This document shows, in pieces, positions 48,462 to 61,478 of a stretch of DNA of 64,000 bases (positions are counted from its first letter, which is position 1; each line of letters opens with the position of its first letter). The position numbers and the translations under genes are program-made. Source of the DNA: Sipunculus nudus (Eukaryota; Annelida; Sipuncula; Golfingiida; Sipunculidae); assembly GCA_026874595.1 (NCBI GenBank), contig CM049320.1, positions 5,831,464 to 5,895,463 on the forward strand. The letters run 5' to 3'. Below the pieces are notes generated by a model. The model was not told the DNA's origin, searched no databases, and saw only the letters and a list, made by a program, of their open reading frames with translations.

Positions 48462-49991
48462 AAAACTATCCCTCCAAAACAGTATATAACCATTCAACTG
48501 AAGCATCAAACAGATTAACCAACAGGCTGAGATTGTGTCTGTATTAATATATCTTAAAATTGAGAAAAAAATGAGTAAACTTTAAAAAAAATACAGGTGG
48601 CTCCACCAGTCTGCAGAAACTAATAAAAACACTTAATGGTCAATATCCATGCAAAGATGCATGGTGGTCTCTGGATTAGTTGTTCAGATACTTCAGCTTT
48701 TGTATCAAATTTTCCATTATTCTGAGGGATACTTTGGAGTCCTATAGCTTGAAGGATATGGGTAACAGAGACCTAATTTCAGGTTTCCATAGACACTTTT
48801 CATGGGCCTCTTTGCATGACAAGAATGAAGATTCTAGGTCCAGTTGTTACAATTTGTACCCTGTTGACAGATAACCACATTTTTAAAGGTCTCAAAAATA
48901 GAGAAAATAATTCGTAAAAATTTGAAAAAAAAATAGAGGTGGCACACCCAGTCTGCTAAAACTGAAGGAACATGTCATGATCAATATGTATGCCAAATAT
49001 CATGAGCATCAGTGTTGTAGTTATTGAGATACTGGAGTTTTTGTATCAAATTTTTCATTATTCTGGGGGGTATTTTCGAGCCATACAGCTTAATGGATAT
49101 GGGTAACAGAGACCTAATTTCAGGTTTCCATGGAGATTTTTCATGGGTCTCCCTGTGTGTAAAGAATGAAGATTCTAGGTCCAGTTGTTATGACTTGTGC
49201 CATGTTAACAGATGTTCATATCTTTAAAGGTCTCAAAAATAGAGAGAAAAATTCGAAAAAAAGCCCGAACAAATATATGTGGTGCCACCAGGCTGCAAAA
49301 ACTGATGAAACATCTCATGATCAATATGTATGCCAAAAATCATGACTATCAGTGATGTAGTTAATGAGATATTTTTTTTTATGAAACTTTTGACAATTCT
49401 ATGGGGTTACTTTGGGGCCCTATAGCTCGTAGGATATGGGTAACAGAGACCTAATTTCTGGTTTCCAAGGAGACTTTTCATAGGTCTCTCAGAATGTCAA
49501 GAATGAAGATTCAGGGTCCAGTCTTTACGATTTGTGCCCTGTTAACAGATGTTCACATGTTTAAAGGTCTCAAAAATAGAGAAAACAATTCGTAAAAAAT
49601 CGAAAAAAAAACAGGTGGCGCCACCAGTCTGCAGAAACTAATGAAACATCTCATGATCAATATGTATGCCAAAAATCATGATTATCAGTGATGAAGTTAA
49701 TAAGATATTGAAGTATTTGTATGAAATTTTTTTCTGGGGGGTACTTTGGGGCCCCATAGCTCAAAGAATATGGGTAACAGAGACCTAATTCCAGGTTTCC
49801 GAGGAGATTTTTCATGGACCTCTCCGGATGAAAAGTAAGAAGATTCCAGGTCTAGTGGTTACGATTTGTGCCTTGTTAACGGACAGACGGCCGGATGGCC
49901 GGACGGCCGGACGGATGACGGACAAAGAGTGATCGCTATAGCTCAGATGACTTACAGTCATCTGAGCTAAAAAACTATCCCCCCAAAACAG
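48462..49991. mobile_element. 1.5-kb element with four internal 335-bp repeats
   Basis: Four diverged units of about 335-347 bp (landmark 'ggtgg.gccacca' near 48597, 48944, 49280, 49614) each carry 'gatatgggtaacagagacct' and 'gaatgaagattc'. The last unit runs into a (GGACGGCC)-like patch and a perfect hairpin (49940-49968). Near-identical 20-bp direct repeats beginning AAAACTATCC flank the whole (about 48462-48482 and 49971-49991). This layout recalls bivalve nonautonomous elements with internal tandem repeats (pearl type), a comparison from memory. Confidence 0.6.
49940..49968. other. perfect 13-bp terminal hairpin
   Basis: AGCTCAGATGACT, loop TAC, AGTCATCTGAGCT. It sits at the right end of the 1.5-kb repeat element and is followed by AAAAAA. 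It may be a rolling-circle or LINE-type 3' end signal. Confidence 0.85.
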
Positions 49992-51577
49992 GACTAAGAT
50001 AATAACCTGGAGTACGCCTATAGACTACTAATATGAAGACACATTTATTAAAACTGGCCAAGCAAACGCTACTTTTTTTAAACTTATATTGACTTTTTTA
50101 CTGAACATAATATCTTATCTTATATGTCTTAATAACTGCCTCACTATTATTATAAAACAAAACTTTCTTGTTATGAATATTCTTTAATACATTTATACGG
50201 CTTTATTTAATATTCCTACCAAACACATGGTAACAAAAAACATATGAACGTATAACATGATCGACCCGGTCAAACAACAGAAAATTAAATGAGTGTAAAG
50301 ATGGAAGACGCTAAAAAATTCCATATCATAATGAGTATTACAAACACGAGACATGGTTCCCTGAGAACCGAACCTGAGTTTTATTCAGATTGGGCACACA
50401 CACCACATATTTAATGCTGGCGCATTTTTGGGCGTTTTTTAGTTGAGTTGTTGATTAACAGGACATCATCACAATACAATTGATAACCGTGTATCTGCAG
50501 GACACTTAACGTCTAACCCCGCAAGACCGTGTCATGAAATAAAAGCCAAGAGGATAACACGCAAAATTAAAATGGAATCTATGGAGGCCAGTGTGGAAAA
50601 ATGATCATACCTGACGGGGGATAATCTGATGAATACACTGAACTGCCAAGAAGGACAAACAATAGCGGCTCACCTGTGAAAAAGCTTGTTTCAGCTGGCA
50701 TATCTACTAAATCCAGAATGTTGACACAGCCAGAACGCTGTATACAGAGGTGTATATGTACACGCGCCCGGCACGTTTGATGGACGCGCGTTGGGCTACC
50801 AGGTTGAAAACACCCAAAGTCCGATAGCAAATACGGAGGCTCCTCATCGGTTGCTACAGCGGCAGCTAACGCTGGGAGCCATTGGTGAATAGGTTGTCAT
50901 GACAACCGGATGCCGGCCGGTTTTACACGGAGTCTGATGCTGAGAGACACTTAAACGTAACTTGGAATACGACGCCTTTTAACCAATGCAGAGAAATTAG
51001 GGTTGTACAGGTTTATTAAAACGTCTATAAAATCTGATATTTCATCTTTGGATATAGATAAAGCACTGATTCCTCCATTTATTTTATGTGGATAATTAGC
51101 GTTTCTGCTGAGTCATATATCAATGCTGTTTTCATCCTCGTGTACTGCATCAGCCGTTTCTTGTAACGGTTATTCTAATTGTCTGGGCTCATTCACTGTT
51201 TCTAAACACCTAGGGGCAAGATAGTCTTTGTTGTATAATAATGAACGTGCTCCTAAAATAAATGAACTACCTTTTTTTCTGCGAAGACGCTTTAAAACAC
51301 ATGCATGTTACTTTTAACTGAAACAGGTTGCTGCATAAACCTCACAGTGGATAGAGTACATGATGACACGTGGTACTGTACTAATAGAGTGATCACCGGG
51401 ATGACGTTAAGACCTGCTTGTCAATATTAACGAACTGAATTATTAATACAAACATTGTAAAAACAATTAATTAAACAGCGAAATGTTAAAATTTGGGGTT
51501 TATATAATTCTATTTATCTTTAACCAGAAGAGTATACTAAACGCAAACAATATTTTAAATGATTATAAGTAAAAAAA
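49992..51577. other. intergenic with a CpG-rich patch
   Basis: AT-rich except for 50720-50960, which is richer in GC and CpG. See the exon candidate at 50674-50830. Confidence 0.45.
50674..50830 (-). CDS. possible 5' exon ending at a good donor, unrecognised
   Basis: A minus-strand open frame in a CpG-rich patch ends TTTTTCACAG|GTGAGC in phase 1. The only in-frame ATG gives MPAETSFFTG. The phase would suit the FNDC5-like FN3 exon at 38794, also phase 1, but there is no signal peptide, so the link is speculative. Confidence 0.18.
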
Positions 51578-54500
51578 ACCACTCCGCAATGACGACCACC
51601 CAGGTGACACAACCAGTCCGTAATTATGAGCACCACTTTCTTGATCACACCGAGATGACCACCCCGGAAACACCACCACTCCTCTGTGACGAACACTCCA
51701 GGGTCATAATCTCTGCGTCATGACCAGCACCTTCATGATAAACAATTCCGCCATGACCACCTCCCGGTAACATAACCACTGTGTAATAACCACCACCCCG
51801 TAATGACCACCGGCCCGGTAACATAACCACTACGTAATGACCACCACCCTGAAAATAAAACCACCACGTAATGACCACCACCCCATTAACAAAACCACTA
51901 TGTAATGACGACCACCCCATTATAACTACTATGTAATGGCGACCGCCCATTTATAACCACTATGTAATGACGACCACCCCATTATAACCACTTTTTAATG
52001 ACGACCACCCCGTTATAACCACTATGTAATGACCACCACCCCGTTATAACCACTATGTAATGACCACCACCCCGTTATAACCACTATTTAATGAAGACCA
52101 CCCCGTTATAACCACTATGTAATGACCACCACCCCGTTATTTCCACTACGTAATGACCACCACCCTGATAATAAAAACCACTACGTAATGACCACCATTC
52201 CATTAACATAACCACTATGTAATGCCCACCACCCCGTTATTTCCACTACGTAATGACCACCACCCTGATAATAAAAACCACTACGTAATGACCACCATTC
52301 CATTAACATAACCACTATGTAATGCCCACCACCCCGTTATAACCACTATGTAATGCCCACCACCCCGTTATAACCACTATGTTATGCCCACCACCCCGTT
52401 ATAACCACTATGTAATGACCACCACCCCGTTATAACCACTATGTAATGACCACCACCCCGTTATAACCACTATGTAAATACCACCACCCCGTTATAACCA
52501 CTATGTAATGACCACCACCCCGTTATAACCACTATGTAATGACTACCACCCCGTTATAAGCACTATGTAATGACCACCACCCCGTTATAACCACTATGTA
52601 ATGACCACCACCCCGTTATAAGCACTATGTAATGACCACCACCCCGTTATAACCACTATTTAATGACCACCACCCCGTTATAACCACTATTTAATGAAGA
52701 CCACCCCGTTATAACCACTATGTAATGACCATCACCCCGTTATTTCCACTACGTAATGACCACCACCCTGATAATAAAAACCACTACGTAATCACCACCA
52801 TCCCATTAACATAACCACTATTTAATGCCCACCACCCCGTTATAACCTCTATGTAATGCCCACCACCCCGTTATTACCACTATGTAATGACAACCACCTC
52901 CGATAAATAGCCACTAAATAGTGACGACCACCCCGTGAATATAACAACAACGCAACGAAGACCACACCGTTAACATAACCACTACGTGATGAAGACCAGC
53001 CCGTTACATAGCCACGAGGTAATGACGACCACCCCGTTAACATAACCACTATGCAATGAAGACAACCCCGGCTACATAACCACTACGTAATGACGACCAC
53101 CCCATGAACATAACAACAACGCAATAACGACCACACCGTTAACATAACCACTACGTAATGAAGACCAGCCCGTTATATAACCACATTGTAATGACGACCA
53201 CCCCGTAAACAAAACCCCTACGAAGTTATGACCAGCCGGTGAACATAACCACTAAGTAATGACTAGCACCCCCATGATTAACATTTCCGCCATAACCACT
53301 ACGAAGTTATGACCAGCCGGTGAACATAACCACTACGTTATGACGACCACCCCATGTAACATATCCACTCCGCCATGACGACCTTTCTGGTTACATGACC
53401 TCTACATAATGACCACCACCCCATTAACATAACCACTACGTTATGAAGACCACCCGGGCTTTAACATACCACTACGAATGACGACAACCCCGGTAACAGA
53501 ACCACTACGAAATGAAGACCATCCCGTTACATAGCCACAACGTAATGACGACCACCCCGTGAACATAACCACTACGTTATGACGACCACCCCGGTAACAT
53601 AATCATTACGTAATGAAGACCTACCCCGTGAACATATCCACTACGTTATGACGACAACCCCGGTAACAGAACCACTACGAAATGAAGACCATCCCGTTAC
53701 ATAGCCACAACGTAATGACGACCACCCCGTGAACATAACCACTACGTTATGACGACCACCCCGGTAACATAATCATTACGTAATGAAGACCACCCCGTGA
53801 ACATATCCACTACGTTATGACGACCATCCCGGTAACAGAACCACTACGTAATGACGACCACCCCGTGAACATAACTACTACGTTATGACGACCATCCCGG
53901 TAACAGAACCACTACGTAATGAAGACCACCCCGTGAACATAACCACTACGTTATGACGACCACCCCGTGAACATAACGACTACGTAATGACGACCAGCCC
54001 GGTTACATAACCACAACGTATTGAAAATCATTCAGATGTCATAACCACTCCGCCATGACGACCCCCTAGTTACATAACCATTCCGCCATGAGGTCCCCCT
54101 AGTTACATAACCATTCCGCCGTGAGGACACCCTAGTTACATAACCATTCCGCCATGACGACCCCCTAGTTACATAACCATTCCGCCATGACGACCCCCTA
54201 GTTACATAACCATTCCGCCATGAGGACCCCCTAGTTACATAACCATTCCGCCATGACGACCCCCCAATTACATAACCATTCCGCCATGAGGACCCCTAGT
54301 TACATAACCATTCCGCCATGACGACCCCTAGTTACATAACCATTCCGCAATGAGGACATCCCTAGGTACATAAACGCCCCGCAATGACTAAAACCCTGGT
54401 TACATAACTACTCCGCCATGACGACCACCCTGGTTATATCACCAATTATTTATTACGACCACCATGGTAACATAACCACTCAGTGATCAAAATCATCCTG

Positions 54501-55750
54501 GTTACATTTCTACTCCGCCATGACGAACATCCTGTCTACATAAACACTCCGCCATAACGACCACCCCACTTACATATCCATTCAGTTATTACGACCTCCC
54601 GGGTAACATAATCACTCCGCCATGAAGATCAACCCGATAACATAACTACTCTGCAAAGGCGACCACCCCGGTAACATAAATACTCCACCATCACGACAAC
54701 CCTAGTTACATAACCACCCCGCAATTACGACCACCCTGGTTATATAATCACTCAGTGATGATAATCTTCCAGGTAACAAAACAACTCTGCCATGACGACC
54801 ATCCTAGTAACATAACCTCGCAGTAATCACGACCACCATGGTGACATAACCACTAAGTGAAGACGACCATCCCGGTTACATATATCCACTTCAACATGTC
54901 GAATGCCCCCCTGATAAATAACTCTGCCATGACCGTCGCCCCGGTAACATCAGCATTCCGTAATGACGACCACCCCAGTGACATAACTATTCCGTAATGA
55001 CGACCTCCCCTCTAAAATAACTACTCTGCCAAGGCGACCACCCCGGTAACATATCCACTCCGCCATGACGACCATCCCTGTAATATTACCACGCCATAAT
55101 GACGACCTCCACTGTAACAAAACTACTCAGCCATGACGACAACTCCGGTAACATAACCTCTCCGCCATGACCACCACTCCGGTAACACAACCACTTTGCC
55201 ATGACCACCACTCCGGTAACATAACCACTTTGCCATGACCACCACCCCGGTGACATAACCACGCCGTAATGACGACCTCCCCTGTAACAAAACTACTCAG
55301 CCATGACGACAACTCCGGTAACATAACCTCTCCGCCATGACCACCACTCCGGTAACACAACCACTTTGCCATGACCACCACTCCGGTAACATAACCACTT
55401 TGCCATGACCACCACCCCGGTGACATAACCACGCCGTAATGACGACCTCCTCTGTCACTTAAATACTCCGCCATGACAACCACTCCAGTAACATATAACT
55501 ACTCCGCAATAACGACCACCGCTCTCACATAACTATGACCACCACTCCGGTAACATATAGCAATTCCGCCATGACCACCACGCCGGTAACATAACCACTC
55601 TACCATGACGACCACCCAGGTGACATTACCACTCCGCCAAGACAACCACCCCGGTAACACATCCACTCCACCACCACGACCACCCTTGTAACATAACCAT
55701 GCCGTAATGTCGACCAAACCAGCAACAGAACTACTCCGTCATGACGTCCA
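51578..55750. repeat. 4.2-kb minisatellite of 31-34-bp monomers with higher-order repeats
   Basis: About 125 head-to-tail units with the core 'accactacgtaatgacgacc' plus 'accccgtaacata'-type linker. Monomers are 31 bp around 51950-52880, 34 bp around 53000-54000 and 55000-55700, and 33 bp around 54031-54360. Higher-order repeats include an exact 100-bp step (52141 to 52241), a 170-bp step (53491 to 53661) and another 170-bp step (55131 to 55301). The long minus-strand frames rich in VVVMAKWLCYRSGGH are products of this periodicity and not genes. Confidence 0.95.
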
Positions 55751-57433
55751 TAAACATGATAAGGACCAGCAAGATTACAGAAGCATTAATTATTTAGCAA
55801 GCCAGTGCCAATCACCATTATTGCCTAAATGACAAATTGAAACGACAGAAAATATCACTTGATACCATGGGAATCGTTCAAAAAAGCTTCTAGTGAGGGG
55901 GATATTCCGTCACTTAGAACAGACGAAAGTAAAAATATTTCACTGTCATCTTCATCCCGGTGAAACAGATAATCGGCCACACACTTATTACCAAATAGTG
56001 CGGTTTGTCCTTGACATCAAGTGTTGATAGGTAATATTATCGTACATATGGCATTGAATTAGAAGATAATCGATCAAGATGTGAATTACAAGGCTGTCAT
56101 GGAAACCAGACAAGACATGAAAGTAAGTCAGACGAAAGATGTGATATATTAATCGAAATAGAAAGCCGCCACGGGCAGGTTCGCTTGAGGAGGAAACTTT
56201 GTCAACGCAACAGGAAGCATTGAAAAATGAGCTGCCGGGGAGGATCCGACCACGGGAGGCAAGGGAGTGCTTTCTATAATTAACCTGAAATAAGTAACTT
56301 ATCCCTGACGCTGTATGACAAGTGATAAACGGGTGGTATCTTCAACTGCTCCGACCTCTAGGTTGGTTATGTGTCACTGTAAATCACCTGTATTCAAGTA
56401 ATTGACAACGCAATCCTGTCCACAGTATTTAAACACACACACACACACATATAAACGTTATGTTATGTTTTAAGTTAACTAGGTTAGTATATATACAAAT
56501 ATAAAGTATTTAAACAAATACAAGTCTTTGAAAATAATACAAGCCTCCGCCTTTGGGGCATTAACTTAATCGACCCATATTCCTAGGTTCATTTGTGCTT
56601 AATTGACTGAACATTTTTGAATATTCCTGAATCCGGACCATGTAAAGAATCATCACAAAAAAAATGCTTCTTTCTTGGCCCATGCCCGAAATGCTCTGAA
56701 ATTTTTTCTTGAGATTCCATTGATGATTGCGCGAGATAAGTTATGTACAAGCACACACACACACACACAAACACGAATGAGAATGAACCCATAACCTCCT
56801 GGCGGAGGCAATAAGCCGTGCAGAGAATGTAATCGACATCAGTTGTATGTATGCCTGCGCATATCTTTGTCAATCCGACAAGATTTGGTCGATGATTACA
56901 GTTTATTTTTGATACAGGTAACAACCTTCATTTTTATATGCATAACCTTCAGTACATTTACAAGGATTATCTATATGTGTTACCCTTCGAGGTTTGCAAG
57001 CTTTGAACCTTCCTTATAGATATCGAGTATGTATCCCATTTTTTATCCTTGGTTAACTTACCCTGGTTAAATACACTGGTACGCAAAATGCTTTCTCTTA
57101 AACAGACCGGCAGTGCTTTCACACAGTCTGTCATTTTCAGTCCGCAAGCGTGGTAACGAAAAATGTCCCTTAACATCTGATTCCATAAACACTGATAAAG
57201 CTCGCTCTCGTTAAACCTCCCAGTTTATCTCAAGACTACTGGCACATATGCAAAACGGACGGAAACCTGCCGCTGTCAGATTTGAACCCACGTCTTTCGG
57301 TTTACCGGCTCAGAATTCAGTCAAGATGAACACTCGACCAAAGACGGGTTAGTCGACTGGTGTAATAAATTTACGAATATGCTCATAAATATAAGTGATG
57401 ACACTATGGCTCTAACTTTAAACTACGGCAATC
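55751..57433. other. intergenic with short (CA)n runs
   Basis: (CA)n near 56426-56446 and 56752-56769. A tRNA-like region on the minus strand near 57265-57345 (TGGTCGAGTG and GGTTCAAATC) may be an old SINE head. The frames at 56589-56924 and 56967-57176 are unsupported. Confidence 0.4.
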
Positions 57434-57836
57434 TTAAAGGTGTTCCTTCATTTTACAATTACCATCCATACAAACGGTGTTATTAAATAAAGCGTTCTCT
57501 TTCACATTATATACCGACCCTCCGAACTTATTGAGTTTTTCATTAAATTAACCGAAAAAATCAACGAAATTAGTTCCATACGGTATATGACAGGTATTCT
57601 TGAATCCTTCGGTGCTCGAATGTTTATTCAATCATCAGATAAATATGGTCGCCCACTTTGTTCCAGCGAACCAAGGCTTCTAACCATTACTCTGTATCTA
57701 TCACATCAAGCCTTAACTGGACCGATTTGCCAAAGAGAACGCCATTAATCTATTTGACATGGATGATAAGATTTATGTGAAGAAAATATAAAACATCGAA
57801 CAAGAACTGGGTCAAGTCCTACTATAGGTTAAATAC

Positions 57837-57838
<2 letters not shown>

Positions 57839-57920
<82 letters not shown>
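57839..57920. repeat. (TGTC)n-(TC)n microsatellite
   Basis: Tetranucleotide run of about ten units passing into a TC run, then a short TA patch. It lies in unit 1 of the triple repeat. Confidence 0.95.
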
Positions 57921-57925
<5 letters not shown>

Positions 57926-58736
57926 ATATACGGTTATGATTTTGCAAGAGAAATAACTATTTCGGTTTCTTAAAGCACTGAATCACGCATTTAACAGGAG
58001 AAATAAGTTGAAATTCAATTAAAAAAGTCGCCCAAAATTTGAACGCCACATTAACAAAATAGTACACCAAGGTTAAAACCTTTACCCGTCATCCTGGGCA
58101 CCTTCTAATGAAGGTCTGTGACAGGGTCGTTCAGAGGAAATGGACAAATAGCTTAGAGGGCTCAAAATAACGTGGTGTCCTTGAGGATCCTATAGGATTT
58201 ATATTAGTATGATAATAAAAAGTAAATTTTTTACATAAACAATATATGAACAAGTGTTGGACAGGAAAAGTATTAATGAAAGCTGTATAAAATTTTATTT
58301 ATAAAGGTAACTTTAACCATTTCATTGATTCTCCATTTGCAATTCATTTGCAAATAATCGAATTAAAAATTGGTATTAATTAAAACCGTCTCTTTCCCCT
58401 TGAACGTCTGTACTCCGAACTAGTTGAGTGTTTAATTAAATTGACTGAGAAATTTTCCTAATTTTTTCCTCAAGGAATATGACAGATATTCCTAAATTCT
58501 TCGGGGCTCCAATGCTTATTGAATTATCAGAGCAATTAATATTAGTTTGCCAGGATTTATTCCAGAGTATCGAGACCTCTAATAAATACTCTGTAATTAT
58601 TTCATCAGTCCTAAACTAGACCGATTAGCAAAGGAGAACGACATGTATCTATTAGACATGGATGATTCGATTCACGCGTAGTAAATATGAAATATGGAAC
58701 AAAAGCTAGGTCAATTCCTAAAAAAGATTGAATACA

Positions 58737-58741
<5 letters not shown>

Positions 58742-58815
<74 letters not shown>

Positions 58816-58850
58816 AAGCACAACCATGTGTATATATATATATATATATA
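58742..58850. repeat. (TC)n-(AC)n-(TA)n compound microsatellite
   Basis: TC run to about 58790, AC run to about 58814, TA run 58831-58850. It matches the position of the microsatellite in unit 1. Confidence 0.95.
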
Positions 58851-58952
58851 ACGATATATCTATATGGTTATAATTTTGAAAGAGCCATCAGTACTTTTAA
58901 TTGGAAAACTGAATCATGTATTTAACAGCTGAATTGATATTTTTGGTTTAAC

Positions 58953-59266
58953 TTAGATCATCCAGTGGGGGCGGTGGTGTAATGGTTAAGGTGCCGGGCT
59001 CGTGATCGAGAGTTGGTGAGTTCGAATCCCGGTCAGACACACACCGTGCCAAGACCCTTAGGCAAGGTCCAAACCGTAAGCGTACCTCTGGCCACCCACT
59101 AGTAGAAATGGGTACCAGTAAATACTGGGAAGGTAACCTGCGATGGACTAGCGTCCCATCCATGAGGAGTTTAACTCCTTAGTCGCTACCGAAACCGGGA
59201 TAAGCTCCGGCCTGATGAGCCATTAGGCTCGGGTGTAAAAGCCCAGCAGTCTTTTAGATCATCCAG
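58953..59266 (+). mobile_element. full-length tRNA-derived SINE, second family
   Basis: The body is 58966-59253 (288 bp), flanked by the 13-bp duplication TTAGATCATCCAG (58953-58965 and 59254-59266). The tRNA-like head has an A box (TGGTGTAATGGTTAAGG) and a B box (GAGTTCGAATCCC). The body includes 'ctgcgatggactagcgtccc' and 'accgggataagctccggc', which match my memory of the conserved Nin-type central domain of metazoan SINEs. A perfect duplication implies a young insertion. It lies in unit 2 of the triple repeat only. Confidence 0.9.
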
Positions 59267-60180
59267 CAAAATTTTACTGACATATTTTGAAAAGAGTACA
59301 TTAAATCGTCTTCCCATCTGCCTCAGTTTAAAGCGATTCTCTAATGGAGGCCTGTATCGGGGTCGTTCAAAGGGAAGAATGCAAAGAGCCTAGACGGCTC
59401 AAAACAACGTGGTGTTCTTGTGTCGGCGTCTCCCGAAGAGAGTGGGTTAAAAAGTTAAAGACAAGGCGATTAGAATACTGATCAGTCAGCAATTAACGAG
59501 TTATTTCGGAAAAATAAAGTGTCATGCGTTGTTAGAGAATGCATGTCTAATTATGAAAGAAAAGTATTTGTAAATACAATAAAAAGGTTTATATCTGAAA
59601 GGTAACCATGAAAGAATTACGGTAATTTTTGTTAATTCTTCATTAGCAATTACCTTCGAAATAAATGTTGTTATTAATTAAGCGTTCTCTTTCGCCTTTA
59701 ACGCATTCACCTCTTATCAAATTAACCGAAAAAAAATAAACTTATTAGTTCCACACGGAACATGACAGATATTCTTGGATTATTCGGTGCACAAATGCTT
59801 ATTCAATTATCTGAGTAATAATTATTAGTTCACTTACATTTGTTTAAGCGTACCGAAACTTCTAACCATCACTCTGTAGTAACAACAGCAGTCCTAAACT
59901 GGACCGATTTCCCAAAGAGAACGTATTCTACCTATTTTACATGGATGATCAGATTAATGTGTTGATAATACATGGAACAAACAACTGGATCAGAACATAA
60001 TTAAGCTTGAATACAGTAAGTCCAACTTAAATATATGACCAAAATTGTACCACCATATTTACAAATTACAGTACACCAAGGTTTTCATAAAAACCTCTCC
60101 CCGTCATCCCAAGATTTAAAGGGAATCTCTACTGGAGGTCTATCACGGGGTTCCGAGACGGACAAAGCCTTGATCTGTCA

Positions 60181-61478
60181 TATACATAGTAATTTAAATA
60201 ATCATAAAAATTAAAAATTTATTCATTATGAATTTATTCATCAGGGATGCGAATGGTAGAAGTAAATGGCGAAGTATAACAATTACACCTTACGGTGCAG
60301 TAGTAAAACATAGTATACTCACAGTGATAAGGCCCGCAAAAAGAATCATGGCTATCGTGATATGTCACATAAAATGCATGTACCACGAAGTCGTCCATTA
60401 TTGTTGAGATAATAGGGGCTTTTCCCGGGAGGACGGGAGGCTAAACGAATCGATGAGGGAATATCAATATTAATATTTGGGTCATTGGTAATATTTAGAT
60501 TTTTCAAAATATGGCCTATGTGTACAGTAAAAGTAATATGTGACAACATTTTTCACCTTATTTTTATTTTGGACCTTGACCAAAATCCCTAGGTCGTACA
60601 CTCAGAACACTCCCTATAATCGCTGAGTTGCAGGCGATCGCCGGGCGATCGCAAAAAAAATTAGTTCATTGTAGTAAATGTTACGTGTATTAAGAAGGAG
60701 TGTTGTAGAAGTATTAACTAGAAAGCGGTCAGACAAAACATATAAATACCTCAACCAATATTCTTGATTACCAGATCTGAAATATTACCAGTTTTGCTGT
60801 GTCACGTAAAAACAGGTAAAATATAAGGCCAGAGAAATGTGTCATTGTTCAACAACTGGATCACCGGTCACCACTGCCAAGGGCTTAGGCGGGCCATAAT
60901 ACGAATAAATGACCAAAAGACACCAATGAAAACTTAAACAACACATAACATGATAATCCAGATTACTCCCAGAACTAAATGGGGTGTTTCTTGGGTATCA
61001 CCCTTATCAACCGAGTTGCTGACAGTCTAATCACCTAACTCCGACGATAAAGCCATTATACCTCCTAACGTAGTTTCAATTAGGTTTGGAGCTGTTAAGA
61101 AACCGTAGAGCCCTGTTTTGGTATCTGGCATGGCCAAGCCTCGATCTGGGAGCGCTGACATCACATGGGAGAAGGGGTCATAGTCTATGTGACAGGCGAA
61201 GAAGTCTCAAGTGTGTTAAAAACAGCGCTGATTGGCATGTCCACACTTGGGATTGCTTGGAGCCCATCAAAACAAGGCCGCGCCAGACTGCGCAGCCGGC
61301 ATGGGAACCCGCAAGATACAAACCCTGTTAAAGATTACCCCTTGCTCTCATTTGTGTCTGTTTGTGTGTGCATGGGTGTATGATTTGCACGTTTTTTTTT
61401 CTGGGTATAACTGAGACCGAGGTTATATGAAAATTCGTATTTTGACTATTTTCAAATTTTCATACCACAGATGTTTAT
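60181..61478. other. intergenic, no recognised gene
   Basis: Two GCGATCGC octamers lie at about 60634-60652. A 72-codon plus-strand frame at 61165-61383 (MGEGVIVYVTGEEVSSVLKT) looks protein-like in composition but matches nothing I know and runs into TG-rich sequence. It may be a transposon fragment. Confidence 0.35.

Larger units (their letters stand above)
57434..60180. repeat. three diverged tandem copies of a roughly 0.9-kb unit
   Basis: Units begin near 57434, 58306 and 59597. Shared landmarks in order: 'aaaggt', 'ttattaa', 'gcgttctcttt', 'atgacag.tattct', 'ctaaactggaccgatt', 'aaagagaac', 'acatggatgat', 'gaatacagt', then 'cgtcatcc' and 'ctcaaaa.aacgtggtgt'. The spacing of the accgatt landmark is about 899 and 1283 bp; the longer gap includes a SINE. 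Units 1 and 2 also share a microsatellite at the same place, which unit 3 lacks. No coding capacity is seen. Confidence 0.8.

Noticed and set aside
51645-55717. Several minus-strand frames of 66-118 codons with repeated VVVMAKWLCYRSGGH-like text
   Set aside because: By-products of the minisatellite periodicity; frame shifts occur wherever monomer length changes.
51578-55750. CRISPR-like array of repeats near 34 bp
   Set aside because: There are no unique spacers, monomers are contiguous and diverged, and the sequence is eukaryotic.
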